DNA of 10,580 nucleotides from Desulfobulbaceae bacterium UBA2775 (GCA_002352445.1 DEIL01000288.1:2445-13024); one strand, 5' to 3'; counted from the first letter of the stretch, positions 1 to 6,459 are shown. A program made the numbers and translations. Notes: generated from the letters alone by a model not told the origin.

Positions 1-1
1 C

Positions 2-23
2 TCTCTGTGAACTCTGTGGTTTA
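2..23 (-). repeat. CACAGAG-type intergenic repeat, copy A (cut by window edge)
   Basis: On the minus strand this reads as two CACAGAG heptamers in tandem (ACCACAGAG then TTCACAGAG). Positions 2-23 match 2804-2825 exactly over 22 bases in inverted orientation. It lies downstream of the secDF stop codon, 11 bp beyond the 39-bp box. The element probably continues past the window edge, so its full length and any pairing arm cannot be seen. Confidence 0.8.
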
Positions 24-31
24 CGTTTTGC

Positions 32-70
32 TTGTTTTTTATGATAGAAGTTCAGGAGTAAGCACTAAAC
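32..70 (-). repeat. 39-bp box, copy A, supplying the secDF stop codon
   Basis: Read on the minus strand, this copy starts GTTTAGTGCTTACTCC and ends ATAAAAAACAA, with the same 12-nt spacing between CTTACTCC and ATAAAAAACAA as copies C and D. Its opening GTTTAG encodes the last valine and the TAG stop of SecDF. It has one deletion in the opening part relative to the other copies. It ends in an A-run in the direction of secDF, so it is not a classic intrinsic terminator. Function unknown. Confidence 0.75.
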
Positions 71-2632
71 TTTTTTAGGCTTCCATAGCGTGAGCAGCGG
101 GCTGGCAATAAAAATAGAAGAATAGGTACCAACCAGCACTCCTGCTAAAAGAGCTAAAGCAAAGTCATGTATAACTGAACCACCTATGAAGAATAAAGCC
201 AGAAGAACCATTGCCGAAGTAAGTGAGGTTACAACTGTACGGCTCAGCACCTGGTTAATACTGTCGTTGATGGTTGCTGGAAGAGATTTATTTTCCCCTT
301 TGCGAAAGTTTTCTCTGATCCTGTCAAAAACAACAACTGAGTCATTCAGTGAGTAACCTGCGAGGGTGAGCAACGCTGTGACTATGAGCAGAGTAATCTC
401 CACATTGAAGAGCCAGCAGATACCGAGAACCACAAGAACATCGTGGAAAGTTGCTATGGCTGCAGCAAGACCAAAACGGATATCAAATCTCATGGCGAGA
501 TAGACTATAACTCCGGCAAGAGAAATAATGATGGCCTGGATAGCCTTATTCCTCAGTACGGCACTTACTGAAGAGCCGATTTCTGACTGGCTTTCCAGAA
601 CAAACTGCCTTTCAGCAAGGTCAGTGGAGAGGATAGCCCCGACTTTCTCACTGAGATTGGCAACAACTTTTTCAGATTTTTTTATTTTAACAATAAGACG
701 ATGTTCATTTTCAACCTCCTGCAGGCTGACCTCTTTCATATCATTTTTTTCAAATACCTGACGAACTTCGGCCATTGTAAAATCCTCACTGGCCTTGTAC
801 TGAAGAAGAGATCCACCGGAGAAATCTACTCCCATATTTGCTTTACCTCTGGCGACCTGGATAAAGGCTATGATACCGATGGTGACGAGAATTGCAGATA
901 TACCGTAAGTGATGTTTTTCAGCTTCAGGTAGTCAAGATTCGGTCGTTTAGTAAACTGGAGAAAGTTGAGCACCTTCATCGGTTTAATTGCGTTAACCGT
1001 ATCAAACATCACACGGGAGTAGAAGAGTGAAGCAAAGAGGTTAAAAATAATACCCAAAGAGAGGGTAATGGCAAAACCTTTGATCGGCCCGGTGCCAAAC
1101 ATGAAAAGAGCCAATGCAGTAATCAGGGTGGTCACCTGGGAGTCGATGATCGTCAGGAATGCCTTGCCGAAGCCACTGTCAATACTTGCCCTCACAGATT
1201 TGCCCAGAGCATACTCCTCCCGCATCCTTTCAAAAATGAGGACATTGGCATCAACGGCCATTCCTATGGAGAGGACAATACCGGCAATACCCGGCAGAGT
1301 TAGAGTAGCATTGAGGATAGCCAGACCGGTAAAGAGAAACAGAATATTCAGGATCAGTGCACTGTTGGCTATAATACCTGAGGTACGGTAATAAATGATC
1401 ATAAAACTGAGAACAAGTATGGCACCGAAAACGCCGGAGTAGAGACCCTTTTGTATGGAATCCTGACCAAGGCTTGCACCTACTGTCATATTCTGGATTA
1501 TGTCCACCGGAGCGGGAAGAGCACCAACTCTGAGAACAATTGCCAGATCCGCCGCTTCTTCATGGGTAAAACTGCCGGATATCTGTGCCGAACCCCCGAG
1601 AATACGTTCACGAATAACAGGTGCGGATCGGACAACCTCATCCAGTACAATAGCCATTCGCTTACCTACGTTTTTCTCTGTGAGTGTGGCGAAAACCTTG
1701 CCTCCCCGTCCTGTCATATCGAGGCTTACATAGGGCTCATTAAAGCTGCCGCCGATCCTTACCTGGGCATCTTTAATCATTTCTCCTGTCATAAGAATCG
1801 TGTTTTCAAGGAGCAGAGGTGTCAGGGTTTCTCTGCCGGTTTTTTTATCGATGTTCTTCTCAAAATGTACCGAAGTGTTGTCAGGCAACCTGCTTTGCAG
1901 GGCTCTGTTAAGTTTGGTTACGGATTCGCCATTAGCCCACTGACCTGTGGAGCTGGCCTGATCGATGAGTTGCGGCAGATTCAGTCCTGCACTTTCAGCA
2001 ACGAGTTTGAATTCAAGCTGGGCCGTATCACCAAGGAGTTTGAGAGCTCGTTTAGGGTCTTTTACCCCGGGGAGCTGAATTACAATTTCATCATCTCCCT
2101 GGCGGATGATCACGGGTTCAGCCACACCAAATTGATCAATACGGTTACGAATGATTTCAAGTGATTGTTCTACCGCATGGGTTTTTATATAGTCCTTCTT
2201 CTCCTCTTTGAGTGTCAGGAAGATACGGGGGAAACTCCCTTCTTTGGTTTCAACCCGGACAGTAATGTCAGGAAAATCTTCAGTTACTATCTCTCTGACC
2301 TGGTCTGCACTGCTCGCATTTGGCAGAGTGAAGATGATGGTGTCAGCCGACGATGAAGAGGTTCTGACTGCACTGATTGATTGCTCTGCAAGAGTGTCCT
2401 TGATGTCAGTTGCTGCAAACTCCAGCGTATTCTCTTCGGCTTTTTTTAGATTGACCTTGAGCACAAGGTGCATACCACCCTGCAGGTCAAGACCGAGCCG
2501 TAATCCTTCCGGGGCCATATAGGTTTTCCACCAGTTGGGAGCTCCAGAGTAAAATGAAGGCACAATTGTGACAATTGCAAACAGAATAAGTGATATAAGA
2601 AAAGTGAGTTTTAATTTCAGCATTGTGTTCAT
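65..2632 (-). CDS. secDF: Fused protein translocase subunit SecDF
   Basis: SecDF sits in the inner membrane and uses the proton gradient to pull exported proteins out of the SecYEG channel on the periplasmic side. This 855-residue chain holds both halves. The SecD half has an N-terminal membrane segment (about 8-28), the LGLDLQGG motif at 46-53, a large periplasmic region, and five membrane segments (about 397-540) including GMAVDANVLIFERMREE, in which Asp461 matches the conserved charged residue of SecD. The SecF half begins with a membrane segment at about 574-592, then GVDFSGG at 601-607, and has five more segments including AGYSLNDSVVVFDR (758-771). Fused SecDF is known in Bacillus and Thermus. 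The ATG is preceded by AGGGG 5 nt upstream; Met4 is a possible alternative. No yajC gene lies beside it. Confidence 0.96.
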   Translation of the reverse strand: MNTMLKLKLTFLISLILFAIVTIVPSFYSGAPNWWKTYMAPEGLRLGLDLQGGMHLVLKVNLKKAEENTLEFAATDIKDTLAEQSISAVRTSSSSADTIIFTLPNASSADQVREIVTEDFPDITVRVETKEGSFPRIFLTLKEEKKDYIKTHAVEQSLEIIRNRIDQFGVAEPVIIRQGDDEIVIQLPGVKDPKRALKLLGDTAQLEFKLVAESAGLNLPQLIDQASSTGQWANGESVTKLNRALQSRLPDNTSVHFEKNIDKKTGRETLTPLLLENTILMTGEMIKDAQVRIGGSFNEPYVSLDMTGRGGKVFATLTEKNVGKRMAIVLDEVVRSAPVIRERILGGSAQISGSFTHEEAADLAIVLRVGALPAPVDIIQNMTVGASLGQDSIQKGLYSGVFGAILVLSFMIIYYRTSGIIANSALILNILFLFTGLAILNATLTLPGIAGIVLSIGMAVDANVLIFERMREEYALGKSVRASIDSGFGKAFLTIIDSQVTTLITALALFMFGTGPIKGFAITLSLGIIFNLFASLFYSRVMFDTVNAIKPMKVLNFLQFTKRPNLDYLKLKNITYGISAILVTIGIIAFIQVARGKANMGVDFSGGSLLQYKASEDFTMAEVRQVFEKNDMKEVSLQEVENEHRLIVKIKKSEKVVANLSEKVGAILSTDLAERQFVLESQSEIGSSVSAVLRNKAIQAIIISLAGVIVYLAMRFDIRFGLAAAIATFHDVLVVLGICWLFNVEITLLIVTALLTLAGYSLNDSVVVFDRIRENFRKGENKSLPATINDSINQVLSRTVVTSLTSAMVLLALFFIGGSVIHDFALALLAGVLVGTYSSIFIASPLLTLWKPKKV

Positions 2633-2701
2633 TGGTACCCCTGCAGGCTCGATATGGTCAAAAAGGATTTATTTTCGTTAATTTATATGTCAAACTCAGC
2701 G

Positions 2702-2729
2702 ATTATACCTCAATGGCTGAATCTTGCAA
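2702..2729 (-). promoter_or_regulatory. Probable sigma70-type promoter of secDF
   Basis: On the minus strand TTGCAA (2724-2729) is followed after 16 nt by a perfect TATAAT (2702-2707), placing the transcript start near 2695 and leaving a leader of about 60 nt before secDF. A second, weaker candidate with a perfect TTGACA (2688-2693) but a poor -10 lies just downstream. The spacing and position support use by secDF. Confidence 0.6.
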
Positions 2730-2737
2730 GACTCAGC
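2716..2737. promoter_or_regulatory. 22-bp dyad centred on the secDF -35 element (possible operator)
   Basis: The sequence contains TGAATCTTGCAAGACTCA and extends symmetrically by GC on both sides. Twenty of 22 positions are symmetric; only one pair mismatches. The centre is TTGCAA, the proposed -35 hexamer, so a bound dimeric regulator would block or replace RNA polymerase contact there. It lies upstream of the expected start site and so would not be in the secDF transcript. Confidence 0.45.
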
Positions 2738-2768
2738 ACCTGTATTTGGCATCTTAGAAATCATTTTT

Positions 2769-2808
2769 TTGTTTTTTATTGCATAAAATAATTTCTCAGG
2801 TACTAAAC
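2769..2808 (-). repeat. 39-bp box, copy B (diverged), between larB and secDF
   Basis: On the minus strand this begins GTTTAGTACCT and ends ATAAAAAACAA at the same overall length (39 nt from TTTAG) as copies C and D. The middle is diverged: the CTTACTCC core is lost and only the two ends match well. It is directly joined to the CACAGAG hairpin at 2807-2872, sharing the bases at the junction. No gene ends here. Confidence 0.55.
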
Positions 2809-2872
2809 CACAGAGTTCACAGAGAACACAGAGGATAAAACTATATATGCTTTTCTCTGTGCTCTCTGTGGT
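2807..2872. repeat. CACAGAG-type repeat folding into a long hairpin, copy B
   Basis: The 5' arm carries three CACAGAG units (2807-2834) and the 3' arm carries two CTCTGTG units. ACCACAGAG at 2807-2815 pairs with CTCTGTGGT at 2864-2872, and CACAGAGAA at 2818-2826 pairs with TTCTCTGTG at 2853-2861, giving 18 base pairs interrupted by a 2x2 internal loop around a loop of about 26 nt. It lies between the larB stop and the secDF promoter. There is no T-run, so it is not a canonical terminator, though it could protect or process the larB 3' end. Confidence 0.8.
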
Positions 2873-2918
2873 GAGAGAATAGAGCTTTTGGGTCGTGGGT
2901 GCGGTCTGTCTTACTAAA

Positions 2919-3671
2919 TTATAGCCGGTTTATCGCTTCTGCCATACATGCAGCACCAAAACCATTGTCTATATTAACCACTGCAAGCCCCGGTGCACAA
3001 CTGTTGAGCATCCCGAGAAGAGCAGCGATACCTCCAAAACTGGCGCCATAGCCGATGGAAGTTGGCACTCCGATTACCGGGCAGCTCACAAGCCCTCCAA
3101 TAACACTCGGCAGAGCACCTTCCATGCCGGCAACCACAATAATGACTGCTGCGTTTGTAATCAGTGAATGATGTTTGAGCAGGCGATGTAGGCCCGCCAC
3201 CCCGGCATCATAGAGTTTTTCGACCGGATGACCGAGTGTGGTGAGTGTTATTCTCACCTCTTCGGCCACTGGAATATCAGAAGTGCCGGCGCAGACAACC
3301 ACACTATAGCCCCTGTAATTATCTGGAGATTCAGGTCTTGCATTACAGGTCAGCATTTGCGCTTCCTGATGATAAATGAGTTGAGGCAATGCTTCCATAA
3401 TCAATGAAGATTTTTGAATATCAAGCCGGGTTGCCAGAAAAGGGCCACCACCTTTGAGCAAAGCTGATGCAATGGAAATTATCTGCTGCGGAGTTTTGGA
3501 GGCCCCATAAATGACCTCTGGTATTCCGGTGCGTAATGATCGATGGTGATCCACGCAGGCATCGGGTAGATTCTCAGAGGGGAAATTGCGGAGTTTTACC
3601 AAAGTCTCCTCAAGGGACAGGCTGCCGTCCTGGAGGCTTGAGAGAAGGGTGGTTAATGAGTGTATATCCAT
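2919..3671 (-). CDS. larB: LarB, pyridinium-3,5-bisthiocarboxylate nucleotide biosynthesis carboxylase/hydrolase
   Basis: LarB carboxylates the pyridine ring of nicotinic acid adenine dinucleotide and hydrolyses the phosphoanhydride. This is the first step toward the nickel-pincer cofactor first found in lactate racemase and now linked to several LarA-like racemases and epimerases. The 250 residues match the family length. The N-terminal part has DHHRSLRTGIPEVIYGASKT (41-60), typical of LarB. The C-terminal part is a PurE-like fold with VVCAGTSDIPVAEE (125-138), AGMEGALPSVIGGL (181-194) and GVPTSIGYGASFGG (201-214). Cys225 in LNSCAPG is the likely counterpart of the catalytic cysteine, assigned by motif only. 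The start codon has only a weak, distant AAAGG upstream. No larC, larE or larA is in the window, so the rest of the pathway must lie elsewhere. Confidence 0.9.
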   Translation of the reverse strand: MDIHSLTTLLSSLQDGSLSLEETLVKLRNFPSENLPDACVDHHRSLRTGIPEVIYGASKTPQQIISIASALLKGGGPFLATRLDIQKSSLIMEALPQLIYHQEAQMLTCNARPESPDNYRGYSVVVCAGTSDIPVAEEVRITLTTLGHPVEKLYDAGVAGLHRLLKHHSLITNAAVIIVVAGMEGALPSVIGGLVSCPVIGVPTSIGYGASFGGIAALLGMLNSCAPGLAVVNIDNGFGAACMAEAINRL

Positions 3672-3823
3672 AAAGATAATTGCCTTTGATGTCGAGAAAA
3701 TTCAAATTTGTTTATGAAGGGAGCTGTTTTTGCTGTTATGGTTGATGGCGTTGTTGAGCATAAAAGTTGCCATAAAAAAGTTTCTTGCGAAAAACGTGGT
3801 CTAAAAGTAAATAATGAGTTGTC

Positions 3824-3848
3824 CGGAGCAGGGTACTGAGCCCTTCCG
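3824..3848 (+). promoter_or_regulatory. Stem-loop in the leader of the NIL-ferredoxin gene
   Basis: CGGA and AGGG (3824-3833, separated by a 2-nt GC bulge) pair with CCCTTCCG (3841-3848) around a 7-nt loop. The A-run just after it would not terminate transcription on this strand. It lies about 30 nt upstream of the GTG start, between the divergent larB and ferredoxin genes, and could affect translation or RNA stability. No known riboswitch class is recognised. Confidence 0.35.
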
Positions 3849-3877
3849 AAAAAAGTCGTCAATTAAAAGAGGTCAAC

Positions 3878-4324
3878 GTGTTTACACAGATATATCTCCT
3901 CCGTTTTCCGAAGGATACCTCCGATCAGCCCTTTGTCTACCGATTGGTAAAAGAATATGACATTGAGTTTAACATTTTGAAAGCAGATATCCTTCTCCAG
4001 CGGGAAGGAGTAATGATAATCGAACTGAAGGGCAGCACTAAGAACAATGTCAAAGCAGGACTTGATTTTCTCCGGGAAATGGGAATTAAAGTCGAACGGT
4101 TAGCGGCCCGTATTCGTCGTGATGATGAAAAATGTTTCCAGTGTGGGGCGTGTACAGCTGTCTGTTCAGCGGGCGCTCTCTATATTAAACGTCCGGAAAT
4201 GTCTGTGATATTTGATGTGGAAAAATGTACCGGTTGCAGTCTCTGCGTGCCGTTATGTCCGGTGAGGGCAATGGAGGTATCTCTTGGTGATACCTGGATA
4301 CTCTCTGAAGAATTTACGGTTTAG
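3878..4324 (+). CDS. NIL domain-containing 4Fe-4S ferredoxin
   Basis: This 148-residue cytoplasmic protein joins an N-terminal NIL domain (about 1-75, a ferredoxin-like fold also found at the end of methionine ABC-transporter ATPases) to a two-cluster ferredoxin. The first cluster motif is C86-x2-C89-x2-C92-x3-C96, followed by Ser rather than the usual Pro. The second is C117-x2-C120-x2-C123-x3-C127-Pro. Work in Methanosarcina acetivorans links NIL-ferredoxins, together with a COG1900/DUF39 partner, to homocysteine formation from aspartate semialdehyde and sulfide in anaerobes. A role here is inferred from that, and no partner gene is in the window. It starts with GTG; AGAGGT 4 nt upstream supports that start. 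The stop codon lies within a 39-bp repeat box. Confidence 0.88.
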   Translation: MFTQIYLLRFPKDTSDQPFVYRLVKEYDIEFNILKADILLQREGVMIIELKGSTKNNVKAGLDFLREMGIKVERLAARIRRDDEKCFQCGACTAVCSAGALYIKRPEMSVIFDVEKCTGCSLCVPLCPVRAMEVSLGDTWILSEEFTV

Positions 4325-4358
4325 TGCCTTACTCCATTAAAGCTGTAATAAAAAACAA
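4319..4358 (+). repeat. 39-bp box, copy D, supplying the NIL-ferredoxin stop codon
   Basis: It begins GTTTAGTGCCTTACTCC and ends ATAAAAAACAA, with 12 nt between CTTACTCC and ATAAAAAACAA as in copies A and C. GTTTAG encodes the final valine and TAG of the ferredoxin, exactly as copy A does for SecDF. No CACAGAG repeat follows. Instead AAGGCACT at 4421-4428 is a perfect 8-bp inverted match to AGTGCCTT at 4323-4330, which may mark the two ends of a roughly 106-bp unit. Confidence 0.75.
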
Positions 4359-4442
4359 GAGATAAGCGCAGACTTCGAAATCTAAAGTGCTATTTAACTC
4401 AAGTGGTTAATACCTGCATCAAGGCACTTATTCAGTGTGACT

Positions 4443-4464
4443 AAAAAGTTTTCCGACTTGTCGG
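4443..4464 (-). terminator. Weak candidate terminator of the trxA-trxB-bamD transcript
   Basis: On the minus strand, shortly after the bamD stop, CCGA-CAAG-TCGG (4464-4453) forms a short 4-bp stem followed by AAAAC and five T residues. The stem is short and the T-run is offset, so this is only a possible terminator. Confidence 0.25.
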
Positions 4465-4471
4465 GTTAGGT

Positions 4472-5284
4472 TTATTGTTTAAACTCTCCTGCCGGACTGT
4501 TCTCCTCCTCATCGTTAGCGAAAAATGACCAGTCTGGCATACTTAATTTGGGAAACCATGCCCAGAGGCGTGATTTTGGCGGATCTCCAGCCTCGATCCT
4601 TGTCAGCAGATCCTCTGCTTTATCTTTTATTGTTGTCTCAGGGTATGTTGCCAGCAAATATTGCAGCCGGACTATGGCCTGGTTGTACTTTTCTGTGCGC
4701 ACATAGTATTGGGCGACAAAATATTCATGATTTGCCAGAAACTCGGTTGCGGAACTGATACGATTCTCGGCTTCACCGGTGTAGGGTGAGTCGGGGTGTG
4801 CTTTCAGCAGTTGCTCAAAGAGCTGAATTGCTTTTGTCGCACCGGAGGGATCCCTGTCAATCCTGTCAATGGTCTTATAGCTGCACATAGCTTTTTGAAA
4901 CATCACGTAAGGTATGCTTTCATTGGTAGGATGACGATTTTCAAATTCTTCGTAGAGCATCGCTGCTTCCTGGTACCGTTCCAGATGGTAACTGCAGTCT
5001 GCGGCTTTTAATTCCGCCAGGGTCGCTTCAGGACTAAAAGGATACCGGGTTAAAATTTCGTCAAAAAATTCAATAGCTGTAAAATATTTTCCGACGTTGT
5101 AGTCATCCATTCCCTGGATAGCCAGGCTTTTAGCCGGAAGTTCCTTGTCAATGTCCTCGGAGGAAGTGAACGTAAAAGTTGATTTCAGTTGACTGCAGCC
5201 ACCGAGAAAAGCAACCAGGAAAAAGAGTGTCGCTAGTCGGAGACTTAACTGCACAAATGGTTTTTCATAATTTTCCATGGTCAT
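4472..5284 (-). CDS. bamD: Outer-membrane assembly lipoprotein BamD
   Basis: BamD is the essential lipoprotein partner of BamA in the complex that inserts beta-barrel proteins into the outer membrane. The 270-residue product has a lipoprotein signal, with a hydrophobic stretch at about 15-28 and lipobox LGGC whose Cys30 would be lipidated; Ser31 favours outer-membrane sorting. TPR-like helices follow at about 50-230, with family landmarks at RYPFSPEATLAELKAAD (80-96), DRDPSGATKAIQLFEQLL (143-160) and ANHEYFVAQYYVRTEKYNQA (184-203). The tail (about 235-270) is rich in Trp and Phe and then acidic. It is 15 bp behind trxB and lacks a clear ribosome-binding site, so coupled translation is likely. 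Met3 is an alternative start that leaves the lipobox intact. Confidence 0.92.
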   Translation of the reverse strand: MTMENYEKPFVQLSLRLATLFFLVAFLGGCSQLKSTFTFTSSEDIDKELPAKSLAIQGMDDYNVGKYFTAIEFFDEILTRYPFSPEATLAELKAADCSYHLERYQEAAMLYEEFENRHPTNESIPYVMFQKAMCSYKTIDRIDRDPSGATKAIQLFEQLLKAHPDSPYTGEAENRISSATEFLANHEYFVAQYYVRTEKYNQAIVRLQYLLATYPETTIKDKAEDLLTRIEAGDPPKSRLWAWFPKLSMPDWSFFANDEEENSPAGEFKQ

Positions 5285-5299
5285 GCCAGGGGTTGATTA

Positions 5300-6235
5300 T
5301 TATTTCGGGCTATGGAGATAGTTTTCTGCCGCGAGCACTGCAACTGCACCTTCTCCGGCTGCATTGACAATTTGGCGGACATCTTTGTTGCAAATGTCGC
5401 CGGCAGCCATTACTCCGGGTATAGCGGTACGGGATTCTATATCTGTGGGGATAAAACCCCATTCTTCTGCTTTCAGGAGATCCAGGGGGAGAGTACCGTT
5501 GTTTGGAGTAACTCCAATGAGTACGAATATCCCTTCAACGTCCAGAGTTGATGTGGTTCCATCTTTTGCAACCAGATTGAGGCGCTCAACTCCGTTCTCT
5601 CCCTCTATGGAGGTGACCTGTGAATTCCAGATGAAATCGATTTTCTCGTTTGCAAGTGCAGTTTCCTGGACAATCTTAGTTGCTCTGAGTTCATCTCTGC
5701 GGTGGATAATTGTAACACGGCTGGCAAATTTAGTCAGGTAATTGGCTTCCTGAACCGCTGTGTTTCCACCACCAACAACTGCAACATGCATATTTCTGTA
5801 GAAAGGTGCATCGCAGGTGCCGCAGTATGAGACACCTTTCCCACGCAACTCAAGTTCACCCGGAACGTTCAGTGTATTGGCGCTGGCACCGGTACAAATA
5901 ATAAGGGAGTCACAACTGATACTGCCCCCCCCCGTAAGGTGGAGAACCTTACGCTTCTCATCGCTGAGATCAACTTTGGTCACCTCTTCCGTCAACATGT
6001 TCAAGTCAAACCGTTTTGCATGCTGGGTCATTTTTTCAACGAGATCAAAACCGGATAATCCTTCAGGGAAACCGGGATAATTATCAACCCAGTCTGTCAA
6101 TAGAACCTGCCCTCCCGGTGCACCTTTTTCAATTAACAAATGATCGAGTCGGGCACGGGCAGCGTAGAGTCCGGCAGACAATCCAGCCGGTCCTCCACCT
6201 AAAATAATGAGTTCATAGTGATCTTTTTTTTCCAT
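5300..6235 (-). CDS. trxB: NADPH-dependent thioredoxin reductase
   Basis: TrxB is a cytoplasmic FAD enzyme that passes electrons from NADPH to oxidised thioredoxin. The 311 residues fit the low-molecular-weight class. Visible motifs in order are the FAD-binding GGGPAG (13-18), the redox-active pair C138-G-T-C141 in the CGTCDAP motif, the NADPH-domain GGGNTA (155-160), HRRDELR (178-184), whose arginines contact the NADPH 2'-phosphate in typical enzymes, and the C-terminal FAD contact AAGD (278-281). The intact HRRD motif argues for ordinary NADPH use rather than a ferredoxin- or F420-linked variant. It lies between trxA and bamD on the same strand. The ribosome-binding site is weak, and no convincing separate promoter is seen in the 224-bp gap behind trxA. 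Confidence 0.96.
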   Translation of the reverse strand: MEKKDHYELIILGGGPAGLSAGLYAARARLDHLLIEKGAPGGQVLLTDWVDNYPGFPEGLSGFDLVEKMTQHAKRFDLNMLTEEVTKVDLSDEKRKVLHLTGGGSISCDSLIICTGASANTLNVPGELELRGKGVSYCGTCDAPFYRNMHVAVVGGGNTAVQEANYLTKFASRVTIIHRRDELRATKIVQETALANEKIDFIWNSQVTSIEGENGVERLNLVAKDGTTSTLDVEGIFVLIGVTPNNGTLPLDLLKAEEWGFIPTDIESRTAIPGVMAAGDICNKDVRQIVNAAGEGAVAVLAAENYLHSPK

Positions 6236-6331
6236 CTGTTCTATATCCGTTTAAAGTACTGGCTGAGTGAAATATAATAAACACAAAATAGTCTTGGCAT
6301 CCAACGATCCGTCGGCAGACTAGCGTTGCAG

Positions 6332-6453
6332 GGCATCCTCCCAGGAGGCTGTCCGAGAATGCATTTTGCCCAAACTCTTCGTTATTTTCAAAAACATAAT
6401 GCTCGCAATATTATGTATATGGCTGTGCTTATTCTCGGACAAGCTCCTAGGGC
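6332..6453. repeat. Structured inverted repeat between trxA and trxB (MITE- or REP-like)
   Basis: TGTCCGAGAAT at 6350-6360 is matched by its inverted copy ATTCTCGGACA at 6431-6441. The match continues imperfectly outward through AGGAG/CTCCT, giving arms of about 25 bp around a loop of about 70 nt. The loop contains a second hairpin, ACATAAT (6394-6400) with ATTATGT (6410-6416). The outer side of the left arm has a CCTCC-CA-GGAGG palindrome, and GGCATCC is repeated directly at 6296-6302 and 6332-6338. One arm ends 6 bp from the trxA stop. No coding capacity is visible. It could act as a trxA 3' end or as a processing site controlling the trxA to trxB ratio. Confidence 0.7.
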
Positions 6454-6459
6454 GTGGAT

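Noticed and set aside
1451..2164. A 237-codon open frame on the plus strand opposite secDF
   Set aside because: It lies wholly antisense to the clearly conserved SecD half, has no recognisable motif, and its cysteine-rich, low-pattern translation looks like a shadow of the real gene.
2807..2834. CACAGAG units considered as a CRISPR or tandem array
   Set aside because: The units are 7-9 bp with almost no spacers, and the array is only three units long with an inverted partner, so it does not fit a CRISPR array.
2769..2872. The hairpin and box behind larB considered as an intrinsic terminator
   Set aside because: Neither strand has a T-run directly after the stem; on the minus strand the hairpin is followed by GTTTAGTACC and the box ends in A residues.
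3653..3862. A 69-codon open frame on the minus strand just upstream of larB
   Set aside because: It overlaps the larB start in another frame, has no good ribosome-binding site and runs through the NIL-ferredoxin leader hairpin; the translation shows no family features.
3740..3870. Searched for a riboswitch or promoter before the NIL-ferredoxin
   Set aside because: Only one bulged stem-loop is seen; the TTGCGA and TAAATA hexamers are too weak, and no SAM or other known riboswitch core is recognised.
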